A DNA stretch of 64,000 nucleotides, taken from positions 121,596,989-121,660,988 of the forward strand of contig CM076848.1 of NCBI GenBank assembly GCA_039519185.1, given 5' to 3'. A program made the position numbers and the translations under genes. The DNA is from Astragalus membranaceus. Lineage: Eukaryota; Streptophyta; Magnoliopsida; Fabales; Fabaceae. Under the pieces are notes generated by a model, which did not search any database, was not told where the DNA came from, and saw nothing but the letters and a program-made list of their open reading frames with translations. How positions within the stretch are numbered: position 1 is the first letter of the stretch; each line of letters opens with the position of its first letter. Shown piece by piece: positions 1 through 11,446 of this stretch.

Positions 1-1533
1 GCTCTATGGCTGTATATTTTTATCAATTGGAATGGGCCTGACCACCTAGATTTCAACTTCCTAGGAAACAACCTCAGTCTGGAGTTGTAAAGCAATACCT
101 GTCCTCCTTCAGTGAGCTCTCTTCTTATCATTTTCTGATCATGCCATATTTTGGTTTTCTCTTTGTAGATTGCTGCATTCTCATAGGCAAAATGCCTAAG
201 TTCTTCGAATTCGTTTAGTTGCGGCAATCTAGCATCTCCTGCTTCTTTATAGTCAAAATTGAGTTTTTTTAGAGCCCAATGGGCTTTGTGTTGGAGCTCA
301 ATTGGTAGGTGACAAGACTTCCCATAAACCAACCTATAGGGAGACATCCCTAGAGGTGTTTTATAAGCTGTTCTGTATGCCCACAATGCATCATCGAGAT
401 GCATTGACCATTCTTTTCTTGAAGGCCCTACCATATTTTCCAACATCCTTTTTATTTCTCTGTTTGACAACTCAGTTTGACCACTCGTTTGTGGATGATA
501 AGCAGTTGCTATTTTATGTTTAACTCCATATTTAGCCAAGAGGGTCTCAATTAATTTATTACAGAAATGAGATCCCTCATCACTTATGATGGCTCTAGGA
601 GTTCCAGAACGAGTGAAAATGTTTTTCAATAAAAATTTACTCACGGATTTTGCATCATTATTGGGCAGAGCTACAGCTTCTACCCATTTTGAAACATAGT
701 CTACACCTACTAAAATGTACAGGTTTCCATGAGAAAGGGGAAAAGGTCCCATGAAATCCATTCCCCAAACATCAAAGAGTTCAACCTCTAGAATGTTTGT
801 TAAAGGCATTTCATGTTTATTTGAAATGTTCCCAGTTCTTTGGCATCTGTCACACTTTTTCACAAAGTCCTGAGCATTTTTAAAAAGTGAAGGCCAATAA
901 TAGCCAGATTGTAATACCTTAGCAGCAGTTCTGATACCACCAAAATGCCCACCACATGGTGAAGCATGGCAGTGCTTTAGCACTTGGTCCTGTTCTTCCT
1001 CTGCTAGGCATCTCCTCATTAACTGGTCTTGACACTTCTTGTACAGAAAAGGTTCATCCCAATAGTATTGTCTTGTTGTGTGGAAGAACCTTCTCTTTTT
1101 CTGATAAGTCATCTCAGCAGGCACCACCTTGCTAACCAGAAAATTTACTATGTCAGCATACCAAGGTGCTGCAGGTTCAGGCATTGTAGCGTCCAGTGTA
1201 TTAGCGCCAACCGCTGTAGCGTTTGATGCTACAACAGTTATTGACAATAACTTTTCATCTGGAAAATGCTCCCTGATCTCTCCACCTGCTGTACCTGCAA
1301 TGTCTCTTTCCAATCTAGACAGATGATCAGCAACTTGGTTCTCCACTCCTTTTTTATCTCTTATTTCTAAATCAAATTCTTGGATTAGGAGAACCCACCT
1401 AATTAGCCTAGGCTTTGCATCTTTTTTAGTTATCAAGTACTTGATGGTAGAATGGTCTGTGAAAACAGCTACTTTGGTGCCAACCAAGTATGATCTAAAT
1501 TTGTCAAAAGCCAAGAGTACAACTAATAATTCT
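1..1533 (-). pseudogene. Athila-type RNase H C-terminal part and integrase (element E), runs off the window
   Basis: The reverse strand encodes the end of RNase H and then the integrase. I translated much of 421-1020 by eye. It shows the HHCC zinc finger (a histidine pair near 915-980, then CDRC near 845-855), the first catalytic Asp in GMDFMGPFP (about 735-765), the second in ISDEGSHF (about 555-585) and the Glu in QTELSNREIK (about 445-480). These integrase segments show no stop. The frame is displaced from the upstream RT frame by an apparent one-base deletion near 1533, so the polyprotein is broken there. Further C-terminal sequence lies outside the window. Confidence 0.8.
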
Positions 1534-2818
1534 TAGTGACTGTGTAATTCAGTTGAGCCTCTACAAGTGTTTTGCTAGCATAATATATTGAGTGAAAAAT
1601 TTTATCATACCTTTGCCCCAGCACAGCTCCAATGGCAAAGTCGCTAGCATCACACATGAGCTCAAAAGGCTTACTCCAGTCAGGAGCTATAATAACTGGT
1701 GCTGTTATTAGAGCTTTCTTCAGTTTCGGGAAGGCTTGCATACATTGTTCATCAATTTTGAAAGGGACATCATGCTGTAACAGTTGACACAGGGGTTTGG
1801 AGAATTTTGAAAAATCTTTTCTGAACCTCCTATAGAATCCAGCATGCCCTAAAAGGCTTCTTATGCCCTTGATGTTTCTTGGAGGAGGTAGCTTCTCAAT
1901 GACCTCTATTTTTGCCTTGTCCACTTCCAGCCCCTTCTTGGATATTCTGTGACCCAAAACTATACCTTCTTGTACCATAAAATGGCATTTCTCCCAATTC
2001 AGCACAAGGTTAGTTTCTTCACACCTAATCAGGATTTCTTCCAAGTTGGACAGGCATAGATGGAATGTTTCTCCAAACACAGAGAAGTCATCCATGAAAA
2101 CTTCCATGGATCTTTCAATGTAGTCAGAGAAAATTGCCATCATACACCTTTGAAAAGTGGCAGGCGCATTACACAGGCCAAATGGCATCCTTCTAAAGGC
2201 AAAGGTGCCATATGGACAAGTGAAAGTATTTTTCTGCTGATCCTCAGGCATTATTGCAATTTGGTTATAACCAGAATAACCATCAAGAAAGCAATAAAAT
2301 TCTTTACCTGCTAGCCTGTCCAGCATCTGGTCAATGAAAGGCACGGGGAAATAATCCTTCCTTGTGGCTTTATTCAACCTCCTGTAATCCATGCAGATCC
2401 TCCATCCTGTCACAGTTCTGGTTGGAAGCAGCTCATTCATCTCATTAGTAATTACTGTTACCCCTCCCTTCTTTGACACACACTGCACAGGACTAACCCA
2501 TGCACTGTCTGATATGGGGGACACAATACCTGCATTCAACCATTTGATGATTTCTTTCTTCACCATTTCCTTCATAATAGGGTTCAGCCTCCTCTGCCCT
2601 TCAATGCAGTTTTTAGAATCTTCTTCTAACACTATCCTGTGCATACAGATGGTGGGGCTGATACCTTTAATATCAGACATTTGCCACCCAATAGCCTTTT
2701 TATGTCGCTGCAGCTCTTGAATCAAATCCTGCTCCTGCTGTTCAGAAAGATCAGAAGCTATTATAACTGGCAAAGTGCTATTGTCCCCCAGATATGCATA
2801 CTTGAAGTGTGAAGGCAA
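1523..2818 (-). pseudogene. Athila-type reverse transcriptase and RNase H N-terminus (element E)
   Basis: A 431-residue open frame. It has the RT motifs ICMDYRRLNK (about residue 141), FLDGYSGYNQI (177-187), RRMPFGLCNAP (209-219) and catalytic FMDD (241-244). The RNase H start LMCDASDFAIGAVLGQR is near 389. The frame ends at residue 431, just where conserved RNase H sequence continues in another frame, so this is a frameshift and not a natural end. The N-terminal Met is only an internal Met; the family has one long gag-pol. The protease-RT linker upstream is shortened. The RT itself keeps all catalytic motifs I can see. Confidence 0.85.
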
Positions 2819-3867
2819 CTCCTTCAGTTCCAGAGTTGGTGGCTGTTCAGTGGAGGGCAGATTCTTCCTTATGTTCCAGAGTTCTTCCAGTAGCCAAAAA
2901 TTGCCTTCCTAGTATGATAGGTACTTCTTTATCTGCATCAAAATCCAAAATTACAAAATCAACAGGAAATACAAATTTGTCTACCTTTATTAGAACATCT
3001 TCTAAGATTCATTCTGGATATGCAAGGGTTCTGTCAGCTAGCTGTAGTGTAAGTGAGGTAGGTCTGGCCGTCCCCCACTCCTAGCTGTGTGTGTATGGAC
3101 TTGGGCATAAGATTTATGCTGGCTCCCAAATCACATAGAGCACGGCCAGAGTAAAGATTTCCAGTTGAGCATGGTATAGTAAAACTGCCAGGATCCTTTG
3201 ATTTGGGTGGGAGCTTGTTCTGCATCATCATGCTGCACTCCCCAGTCATTGCTACTGTCTCAAATTCCCCAAGTCTTCTCCTCTTGGTGAGCACATCCTT
3301 CATGAACTTTGCATAGGTTGGCATTTGTTGGAGAGCCTCCACCAAAGGGTCATTAATATGCAACTGTTTAAGGACTTCTAGGAATTTGTTGAACTGTTTG
3401 TCTTCATGAGCCTTTCGAAGTCTTTGAGGGTATAGAGGATCAGGATATGTTGGAATAATTCTGGGTGGTGGTGGTATCTTTTCAGCAACAGGCGCTGTAG
3501 CGTTAGGTTTAGGCGTTGTAGCGTCTGTTGCAGATTCTTTTTGTTTTTCAGAGTTTTTGTTTTTTTCATTAGCTGAAATAGCTGATGGTCCTGTCAAATC
3601 TTTCCCACTCCTTAAACATATGGCTTTAACATGCTCCTTCCCTGTAGTATTTGAAGTTGAGGCTTCTGTAGTGGATGGTAATGATCCACTAGCTCTTTCG
3701 GTAAGGACATTAGCTATCTGCCCCATCTGAACTTCCAGATTTTTAATGGAAGCTTCATGAGTTTTCATAGTTGTCTTACAATCACTCATGAAGCTTTTCA
3801 ATAAACCTTCCATGGAATTATCAAGAACCGGGGCATTCTGCCTTTGGTAGTTCTGAGTATGGTTCAA
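2819..3867 (-). pseudogene. Athila-type gag C-terminus and protease (element E), frameshifted
   Basis: An open frame at 3034-3867 (277 residues) starts in C-terminal gag. It contains KAICLRSGKDL and a Pro-rich stretch, and reaches the protease active-site motif CDLGASINLMP, with Asp near residue 246. The frame is lost just after TQLGVGDG. Homology continues in another frame through LADRTLAYPE, then a stop (TGA near 3012), then VDFVILDFDADKEVPIILGRQFLATGRTL. A deletion then joins it to the RT linker near 2830-2850. Most of gag's N-terminal part is missing, because the primer site lies only about 110 bp upstream of this frame. Confidence 0.75.
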
Positions 3868-3975
3868 ATTCTGGTGGTTGAGACATGGGCATACGCTGTA
3901 GCGCTTACCGCTGCAGCAACCAGTTTAAAATAGGCACTAAGCTTACTAACAACTTAAACAATAAAAATTAAATGA

Positions 3976-3995
3976 AATCCCCGGCAACGGCGCCA
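3976..3995 (-). other. Primer-binding site of element E (tRNA-Asp)
   Basis: The minus strand reads TGGCGCCGTTGCCGGGGATT, matching the complement of a plant tRNA-Asp 3' end including CCA. It lies 7 nt from the LTR edge at 4003. This primer type is characteristic of Athila-like elements and fixes the element's orientation. Confidence 0.85.
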
Positions 3996-4002
3996 AAAAA
4001 CT

Positions 4003-4964
4003 TGTTGTGCGAAATGTAGATGTGCAAGTATACACAATCGCAACAAGTAATATAATGATAAGTAAAGTTCGTTCCCACAGGGATTGGAATTAGTCTAACA
4101 AGTTTTAGTGATTAGCAACTTAGTAAAACAATTTTGGTGACAAATAAAAGTGTAGAGTTGTAAACATAATGATTTGAGATAAAATAGTAGTGAATTGAAA
4201 GTATTTAAGAGTGAGTTGGATAGCTCAGCAGTTATGTAAATTCCCAAGAGTAGTGTTCTATAATATTAGACGATGTAGCATTAAGCGCTGTAGCGATACA
4301 GAATCAACAGACGCTGTAGCGTCATGGTTTTGTGCCTTTCAGTCACTATCTTCAGGGCTATGTTACAAGACTCCTATGTCTAGGTTCTAAATAAGTTTTA
4401 CCCCTGTATATATTAAGATCTTACAGCATACACCTTATGAACTATTACTCCCCTATGTCTAGGGTTAAGTAGTACTTCCTTTAAATGCCTTTAAAGGGTT
4501 TTTCATTTATATCATTCCTTGAGTTATCTTTGTGAACCATGTCTGTACCCACAAAGCCCCCTTATTTTAGTTGATCAGTCCCAAAACAAAGTCGAAAGCA
4601 TTATGACACAAGGAATGAAACGCAAACATCATAATATTATATAAAGGCTACTCAAGGTTCATTACACACTAAGAACAATCCAACTACAAAGTGATTTAGC
4701 TCATGACAAGCTTCATCATCGCAATACAAACAAACAAGCTTATATTACCGTTGGTAGAGAAGAGGAGAATGGTTGCAAAAGATGCACTTCAAGAATCCCA
4801 AGTCATATACGATGGATGGAGCTATGGCGTGAACAAACCTTTAATGGAATCTAAAAACTATACTACAAATAAAAGCTTCAAGATTGGAATAACAATGGAG
4901 GAAAACCAAATTGTCAAGTTAGCTCTTCTCCAAGTTAAAACTCTCTCTACGTAGGAATGTGTGT
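4003..4964 (-). repeat. 5' LTR of element E, left portion (LTR 3' part)
   Basis: Bounded on the left by the primer site and the TGTTG inverse of a CAACA terminus, and on the right by the TGTGT target duplication of element B (4960-4964). It carries two copies of a CGCTGTAGCG-type palindrome (about 4285 and 4315). It is AT-rich with no credible coding sequence; short frames such as 4703-4954 have no homology I recognise. Together with 28896-29385 the LTR would be about 1.45 kb. Confidence 0.8.
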
Positions 4965-5632
4965 TGTAACACCCCTTTTCTACCCATTAATTTAATTGGA
5001 AAATATCAGAGGTTTCAAAATTTTGTTTCGCACAAGGGATATTACACATACTTCAATAAAACCACACTTCTTAATAACACAGCTCAAAACATATTAACCA
5101 GGTATTACGTAGCACATCACAAAAGGCGAATCTCAAAACCACAGTTATCATCGCAATAATACTCAACGTCAATAAAATCATCTAAGCAGCGGAATAGTAA
5201 AACAAAACAGAATTGTCAATAAAACTTAACAACCAAAAACATCCATAACATAAAGTTCGTCCCACCCCCTGAGTGCTACGTATTAGAGCGTGACGACTCG
5301 ACTCGAATTAGTGAAGGTACCTAGTCCTTCACTCGCAATCACCTGCACGTTACCGCATGGGGGTAACATTCAAACAGAAGGGTGAGTCCAATTCAATTCA
5401 TATAATAAATCATATGATAAATAATAAGTCAGGTAACAGCTCTAAATGAATCACATCACAATCCTCGATCACATCACCACAATAACCAATCACTATGTCA
5501 TGTAGGCATATGAAATGCAACCCACTCGCGGGCATATGCATGAGGTACCTTTTCACAAACGTCGCTTAGCCCTTAAGGCCTCATCGTCACTTAGCCACAT
5601 GGGCCTCAAAACGTCACTGGGTTTATGCATAT
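4965..5632 (-). repeat. 3' LTR of element B, segment 1 (LTR 3' end in element sense)
   Basis: Begins TGTAACACCCCTTTTCTACCC and matches 23858-24521 of the 5' LTR closely. It includes the conserved leader module: CACCTGCACGTTACC splice-acceptor complement, hairpin, and the 10-nt anti-primer-site sequence, here with one mismatch (GTATTAGAGC at 5280-5289). It ends at the CATAT duplication of solo LTR C (5628-5632). Confidence 0.88.
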
Positions 5633-7960
5633 TGTAACATCCCCTAATTAGCTAATTAGATTAATTAAATTAGCAAGAGGATTATCATGAATTGATTAAT
5701 TAACATAAATTATAGTTGTGCATAATTAGAATATTATGTCAAAGTTAATAAGTTAGGGTATTAGGATGACAAGGGTATTTAAGGAATGATTTTAGAGAGG
5801 AGGGGCATTTTGGTCCTTTCACCTCATTAAATGAGGTTTCAGCTGAACCATAACACCAAGGCAGCCTTCATTCTTCCTCAACTTCAAAAATTTCAGAAAT
5901 CCAAGAGAGAAGAAAGAAAGAAGGGGCGCGAGGGAGAGAAGGAGAGGGAGGGAGAAACCTAAGGCTCTAGTGCATGCATGTTGAATCCAAAACCACCATT
6001 GTTTATCATTCTTCTTCCTCTATACATTGATGCCCAGAAATCACCCATCCACCCTCTCCATCACAAGTTACCATTTGTGCACCTTTGAAGCTCCAAGCTC
6101 AAAAATGGAGTGTTGATCCTCCAAATAGTTGCATGTCCTTGTTGTAGTCCCACATTCAGTACCAAAAGCCCACATCCAAGCAACAAACCTGTGTGAAGCT
6201 TATTTGAGTTGCTGAGTTCGAGTCATAGGTCCTTGGGAAGTTCGGGTTCAGTTTTTGGAGCGAGTCGGAGACGGTTCGTAAGGCTATCCTAACGCGTCAA
6301 CTGCTAGATTCGTCGTTTGAGTGATTTTCATCACTTCGGGTGAGTTCTATAACTCGCTTAGGGAATATGTGTGTGTTTTCGAGTCCTTACTTTCAAAATT
6401 ATGGTCACACGTTTCTGGTATCGAAAGGAATTTTATTGAAAACCGTTTTCCCAAAGATCGTGATTTAACTATGAATTGTTTGATTGATTGTTGGGTGGTA
6501 TGGATTGGATTGCTATAATATAGCGTTTTAATGCGTGTTGAGTTTGGGTCTCGATCGGAAGGGAAGTGGGAATCGGAATGGAATGGACTTACTCATGGAA
6601 AAACCTATTTTCTGGAAACTGATGGAGACACACGGATCGTGTGCCTCTGGGCACGGGTCGTGCGCCTCCCTCTGATACGACAGGAACTGGATTTTTAAAA
6701 ACACGCACGGATCGTGCGCTTAGTCGCACGGGTCGTGCGTATGTCTCTGGAACTTTATAAAATTTTAGTGGATCACGCACGGATCGTGCGCCAAGTCGCA
6801 CGGGTCGTGCGTATCTTTCTGGAAAATTTCTACAAACTGTTCAAAAACGCACGGGTCGTGCGCCTACACGCACGGGTCGTGCGAGACCTTCTGACCTTCA
6901 ATTTTAAAGTATCTTTTTACCCATTCCAAATGATTCCAAACCTCTTCTAATCCATTCCCCAAGGTTCCACAATAATGAAAAGGTAACAATGGTATGAGAT
7001 CGAGCATGTTCGATAGAAAGTTGTGTGTTATGAATAAAATGAAAAACCGTACTTAGAAAACGCGAGAGTACACATGTCAAGAATGATAATAACACACGGT
7101 ATTTGACTGATATTATACACTGAAATTGACTGATATGGTACATGGTACTTGACTGGAATGACTAACAGCCCATTGCGGGTACACAGACTGAAAATGTATA
7201 ATAAATACAAGAGGAAAAAGGGTGACGACCCTAAGAGGTTAGCATACTAGGGGAGGGGAAATCATGAGCCCCAAAACCTAGACTCAAGAATGTTTCCCCT
7301 GCTAGAAATAGCGGGATGGGTTCACCAAAGTCAAGAGATGCCTATAAAATAGGTAGACTGAGGTGTTATGCTAAAAACATGGAACAAAGATTGCATGCTT
7401 CATGTGTCGCTTAGGAGGGCCATGAGCATGAAGGTTACAGGAACTAAATGTATTTCCACGTGGTTGCTTTTTAGGACCACGAGTTCAAAACAAGGCATAA
7501 TGAACCGCTAGAGTAGTAAGGGGTCTCGATAGGACTCACTGAGATAATGTTTATCTCACCCTTCATATTTGTGGTTTTTACAGAGAAACAGGGGAAAGCA
7601 AAGGCGGTAAAGCATGGTTAGCTGGTGTGACTCTTGGAGTCATTGAAGACCTAGTTTAATGTTTTAGACCTTTGTTCCGTTTACTGTTTCTATGTTCCGA
7701 TTGTATAACTTTCATTGTTAAGTTGTAAAATCGTTTCCGCTACTTTATGTTTTGAGTATTGAACACCAGGAATATGTACAAGTCTTAAGTTTTGGAACTT
7801 AAGCATTTTCAGAAAGTTTATGAGGTTCAGAGAACCAGTTATTATGTATTGTCAAAAGTTTTAGTTGTGTTCAATATTTCAATAATAGGAAGTTACTCTG
7901 ATGTATGCCATTTAGTGCATTTCGGTGATTCTATATGTTAGAATTTATCGGGGTGTTACA
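5633..7960 (+). mobile_element. Solo LTR C (same family as LTRs G and H), 2328 bp
   Basis: Runs from TGTAACATCCCC to GGGGTGTTACA and is flanked by CATAT on both sides (5628-5632, 7961-7965). Removing it restores the continuous sequence seen at 24510-24530 in B's other LTR. No primer site, purine tract or gag-pol is present, so this is a solo LTR left by recombination between two LTRs. It shares blocks with H's LTR in the opposite orientation, e.g. TAGGACTCACTGAGATAATG. It carries an array of GCACGGGTCGTGC palindromes (about 6630-6890), a possible splice donor GGGTGAGTTC (6337-6346) and a possible acceptor TTTTTACAG (7575-7583). Confidence 0.9.
6630..6890 (+). repeat. Palindrome array GCACGG(G/A)TCGTGC in solo LTR C
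   Basis: Eight or so copies of CACGGRTCGTGCG, often paired about 20 bp apart, lie in otherwise AT-rich LTR. Each copy is a 5-bp inverted repeat (GCACG/CGTGC) around a 3-nt centre. The same motif array occurs in H's LTR (59785-59975) and one copy in G (about 30811-30823). Open frames through this stretch, rich in Ala-Arg-Pro-Val, come from the repeat. Confidence 0.85.
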
Positions 7961-7965
7961 CATAT

Positions 7966-8837
7966 GGGGCATGAGACACTATGACATGCACCACTCACAA
8001 ACACACAAATACACCAATACCCAAATCATAGTCAACTATGTGACTCGTCACTTACCGGTTTGCTCCCAAGAAGCACAGCACCTGTCAATTCACAATTTAC
8101 ACATAACGTCACTTGGCCTTTTAGACCTTAACATCACTTAGCCGTTCGGGCCTTAAACGTCACTGGGTTTCATCGTCACTTACACATAATTATCATCAAC
8201 TCAAACAATAGCCACTGAGGGCAAAACGTCATTTACTAGCCACCAATGGCATCATCGTCATTTACACTTCATTATAACTAATAATAGCCACTAAGGACAA
8301 AACAGTCATTTACACGTCATTGTAAATAATATTAGCCACTAAGGGCAAAACAGTCATTTACACATCATTTATAAATAATATTAGCCACTAAGGGCAAAAC
8401 AGTCATTTACACGTCATTTAGAAATAATATTAGCCACTAAGGGCAAAACAGTCATTTAACTAGCCACTAGGGGCATCATCGTCAAAATCATCATTTTTGA
8501 CATTACTTCGTTAAAACCACCGGTCGTACGCAAAAGGGAATTTTTAATGACACCCAAAACATCTTTTCATTGTCACAGCAACGATCACCAGGAACAGCCA
8601 CCTGGGGCGCCCCAGCAACCTTCAGAAATAATAAGTTTTTATTTTTAAAAATGGGACACGCAGATGGACAACTGAAAATGCTTCACAACTCTTTTTGAAT
8701 CGTTCAAAACGGATGTCTGAGTCAAAAGATATAGCGAAAACAGTTTTCGAAAATATTTTGGGACATCCTGAAAACTGGTGCCCTGGGCACCCAGCGCCCA
8801 GGCACATGGCGCCCAGCGCCTAGCAAGAAGCAACACA
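7966..8837 (-). repeat. 3' LTR of element B, segment 2
   Basis: Continues B's LTR after solo LTR C and matches 24522-25397. It contains a minisatellite of about 56 bp units (about 8208-8480), then the conserved module with GTTCAAAACGGATGTCTGAGTCAAAAG (8702-8728), then the start of the GGCGCC/AGCGCC palindrome array (8780-8822). It ends at the ACACA duplication of element A (8833-8837). Confidence 0.88.
8208..8480. repeat. Minisatellite in B LTR, about 56 bp unit
   Basis: Units of the type AGCCACTAAGGGCAAAACAG followed by TCATTTACACGTCATTTATAAATAATATT repeat about four to five times with small changes. The homologous array in B's 5' LTR is at about 24768-25040. Related motifs (GTAAATGAC, TTTGCCCTTAGTGGC) form 78 bp units in element I's LTRs. 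Confidence 0.85.
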
Positions 8838-11430
8838 TGTAACACCCCTTTCTACCCGTCACTTTGTTTATAAAAATCAGAGTTCGAAAAAATCTCGTTC
8901 ATAGGAAATGTTACACATACTCAAATCAAACGTCGCTTATCAAACTTTAAAAGACAGTTTAACTCAAATTCAAACGTCCACGTAGCACATCACAATATCA
9001 AAAACTCAAGCCTCATGGTTAACGTCACTTATAACACTCCTCATAACACAATCAACTACGCAGCGGAAATTAGTAAAACATAACCAAATAGTCCACATGG
9101 ACATAATAATCAAACATCATTAATAAAGGCCGAGTTCGTTTTCCCCCCCTGAGTGCTACGTATCAGAGCATGACGACTCGACTCAAAAAGTGAAGCTAAT
9201 ACCTTCACTGGGAATCACCTGCACGTTACCAACACGAGGGCAACATTCAAACAGGAAAGGGTGAGCATCATTTCAGTCTATATAATAGAAAATATGATAA
9301 GCACTAATCATAGGCTACGCACTAGAACAATCAACATCCAATGCACAAACATCCACATCACAGTCATCGTTCACATCATGTACAAAAACTCATCTCATGT
9401 CATATAGATTTATGAAATGCAACCCACTCGCGGGTATATGCATGAAGGTACCTTTTCACAAAACGTCGCTTGGCCACTCAGGCCTCATCACCACTTAGCC
9501 ACTCAGGCCTCAAAACATCACTGGGTTTTATGCATATGGGCATGAAACACTATGATATGCACCACTCACAATACACAAATACACAATCACTCAATTCATA
9601 GTCAACTATGTGACCCGTCACTTACCTGTTTGCTCGCACGGAGCACAGCACCTGTCAAATTCGTAAACATCACACAGCATCACTAGGCCACTTAGACCTT
9701 AACATCACTTAGCCACTCAGGCCCTAAATGTCACTTGCACATAAACATCGTTTAACTCAAACATTAGCCACTGAGGGCAAAACAGTCATTTGACTAGCCA
9801 CCAAGGGCATCCTCGTCATTTGCATATCATTATCATTAACTTTGGCCACTAGGGGCAAAACAGTCATTTTGACACTACCATGTTAAAACTGTTGTTTATA
9901 CACCAAATGGGATTTTTAAAGAGTTCCACGTCATTTTTCAATGTCACTAGGACGATCACCGGGGACAGCCACTTGGGCGCCCACAAACAGTCAGAAAATA
10001 ACAATTTTTCATTTTAAAAATTGAACCCACAAATAGACAACGTAAAAAGCTTCATGACACTTTTCGAATCGTTCAAAACGGACGTCTAAGTCAAAAGTTA
10101 TGATAAAAACAATTTTGGAAAAAATTATGCAACATCCTGGGAACAGGCGCCTTAGGCGCCCAGGCAACCAGGCAACAAGTGCACAGGCGCCCAGCGCCCG
10201 GGCAACAACAACAACGCACACAACACAGCACGGGCGCCCAGCGCCCAGGAGCAACAACGCGCGCGCACAGCGCAGCGCAACGCAGCACGGGCGCCTAGCG
10301 CCGAGGGAAAACACGCGCAACGCAGCGCAACACAAAACAAGACACGGACACGGGCGCCAGCGCCCAGGCGCGCACAGCGCGCAACACACACAGACACGGG
10401 CGCCTAGCGCCCAGGCGCGCCCCCACGCGCAACAACAACACAGCACAGGCGCCAGCGCCCAGCATAGGCGCCCAGCGCCCAGAAACCAGCAACAACGCCC
10501 AGAATTTTACCAAAACACTTTTCAACACCTAAAAATTGTTTTCTTCGAAATTCCAAATCATGAAAACTCAGCATTTTCTCAACATTTTCCAGCCACCAAA
10601 AATACACTTAATTTAATTTATTTCTCCAAAAATTCAATTGATCAATGTCTTCCCTATCCCCTTGGCGCCCTAGGCGCCTATACACCGTCCATCCCACTTC
10701 GCGAACAACACAAGCAACATCCAACACAAATTTTAGTTTCATAATCAAATCGAATGTCACAATTTACCAACACAACGCATACCTATCAAGAATTCCAGTC
10801 TCATGATCAATCCCACTTCGCATACACACATACATATGATGGTCAATATCAACAAAACATCAAGAAAGCATCAAGAATCATGCATACATCAATTCGCATA
10901 CATCTAAATACGAAATCCAACATCAACCATGCATCAAGAACTCTATTCTAACCCTAGATCTAGGACTCATCATATGAACTATTAAATAGAGTGATAGAGC
11001 TCCCCTAACCTCGAGATTGAAGAACGGAGGCTCCGGAGGTAGTCACGTACAGGATCACAGCAACAAGATCACGTTCTTGCTCTTTCTTGGTTGCAACTTC
11101 CCTCCTCTTCCTCTTCTCTCCTACGGCGCCCTTCCTTGCTCTCTCTCTCTATCTCACGCTATTTTCTTTCTTTCTTGCGTTTTCTCTCTTGATTTTTGCG
11201 AATGGCCACAAAACCTAGCCCCTAACAACATAACCCCCTTCGCACACTTTGGAGATCATGGGCTTGGGCTTTTTCACTTAAGCCCAAGTCATGCAAATGG
11301 CGCCTCCACTCCTTCCTAATACCACCAAAAATAAATAAAATTCTAATTAATCGAATTACATCAAATAATTAAATTTAAATCCCCAATTATTTAATTAAAT
11401 AAATTAATTAAATAATTTTAGGGTGTTACA
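8838..11430 (-). repeat. 3' LTR of element A, 2593 bp
   Basis: TGTAACACCCCTTTCTACCC to GGGTGTTACA. In element orientation it holds a 9-bp hairpin with Site II-like motifs (11263-11288), a large GGCGCC palindrome array (about 10140-10490), the conserved GTTCAAAACGGACGTCTAAGTC module (10072-10093), GTCACTTAGCCACTCAGGCC repeats, the leader module and the anti-primer-site decamer GTATCAGAGC (9160-9169). No gene is present; Cys/Ala-rich frames over the array come from the repeat. Confidence 0.92.
10140..10490. repeat. GGCGCC/AGCGCC palindrome array, element A 3' LTR
   Basis: More than a dozen copies of GGCGCC(C)AGCGCC-type palindromes are separated by CAACAACAACGCACAC-like spacers, giving very high local GC in AT-rich LTR. 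The homologous array in the 5' LTR is at about 17236-17580. Frames of 65-214 residues in all directions here (Ala/Arg/Cys/Gly-rich) are by-products. Confidence 0.9.
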
Positions 11431-11446
11431 ACTCTCCCCCACTTAG
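11431..11446 (-). other. Polypurine tract of element A
   Basis: The minus strand reads CTAAGTGGGGGAGAGT directly before the LTR start TGTAACACCC. The same tract occurs in B (19364-19379), J (38631-38646) and, with one change, I (52216-52230). It is the second-strand priming site. Confidence 0.88.

Noticed and set aside
8208..8480. Regularly spaced repeats resembling a CRISPR array
   Set aside because: Spacers are also repetitive, repeat units vary, and the context is a plant LTR; it is a minisatellite.
10009..10744. Overlapping Cys/Ala/Arg/Gly-rich frames on both strands, up to 214 residues, repeated at 17103-17702
   Set aside because: They run through the GGCGCC palindrome array in element A's LTRs; several frames are open at once because of composition, with no domain or start context. 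Not genes.
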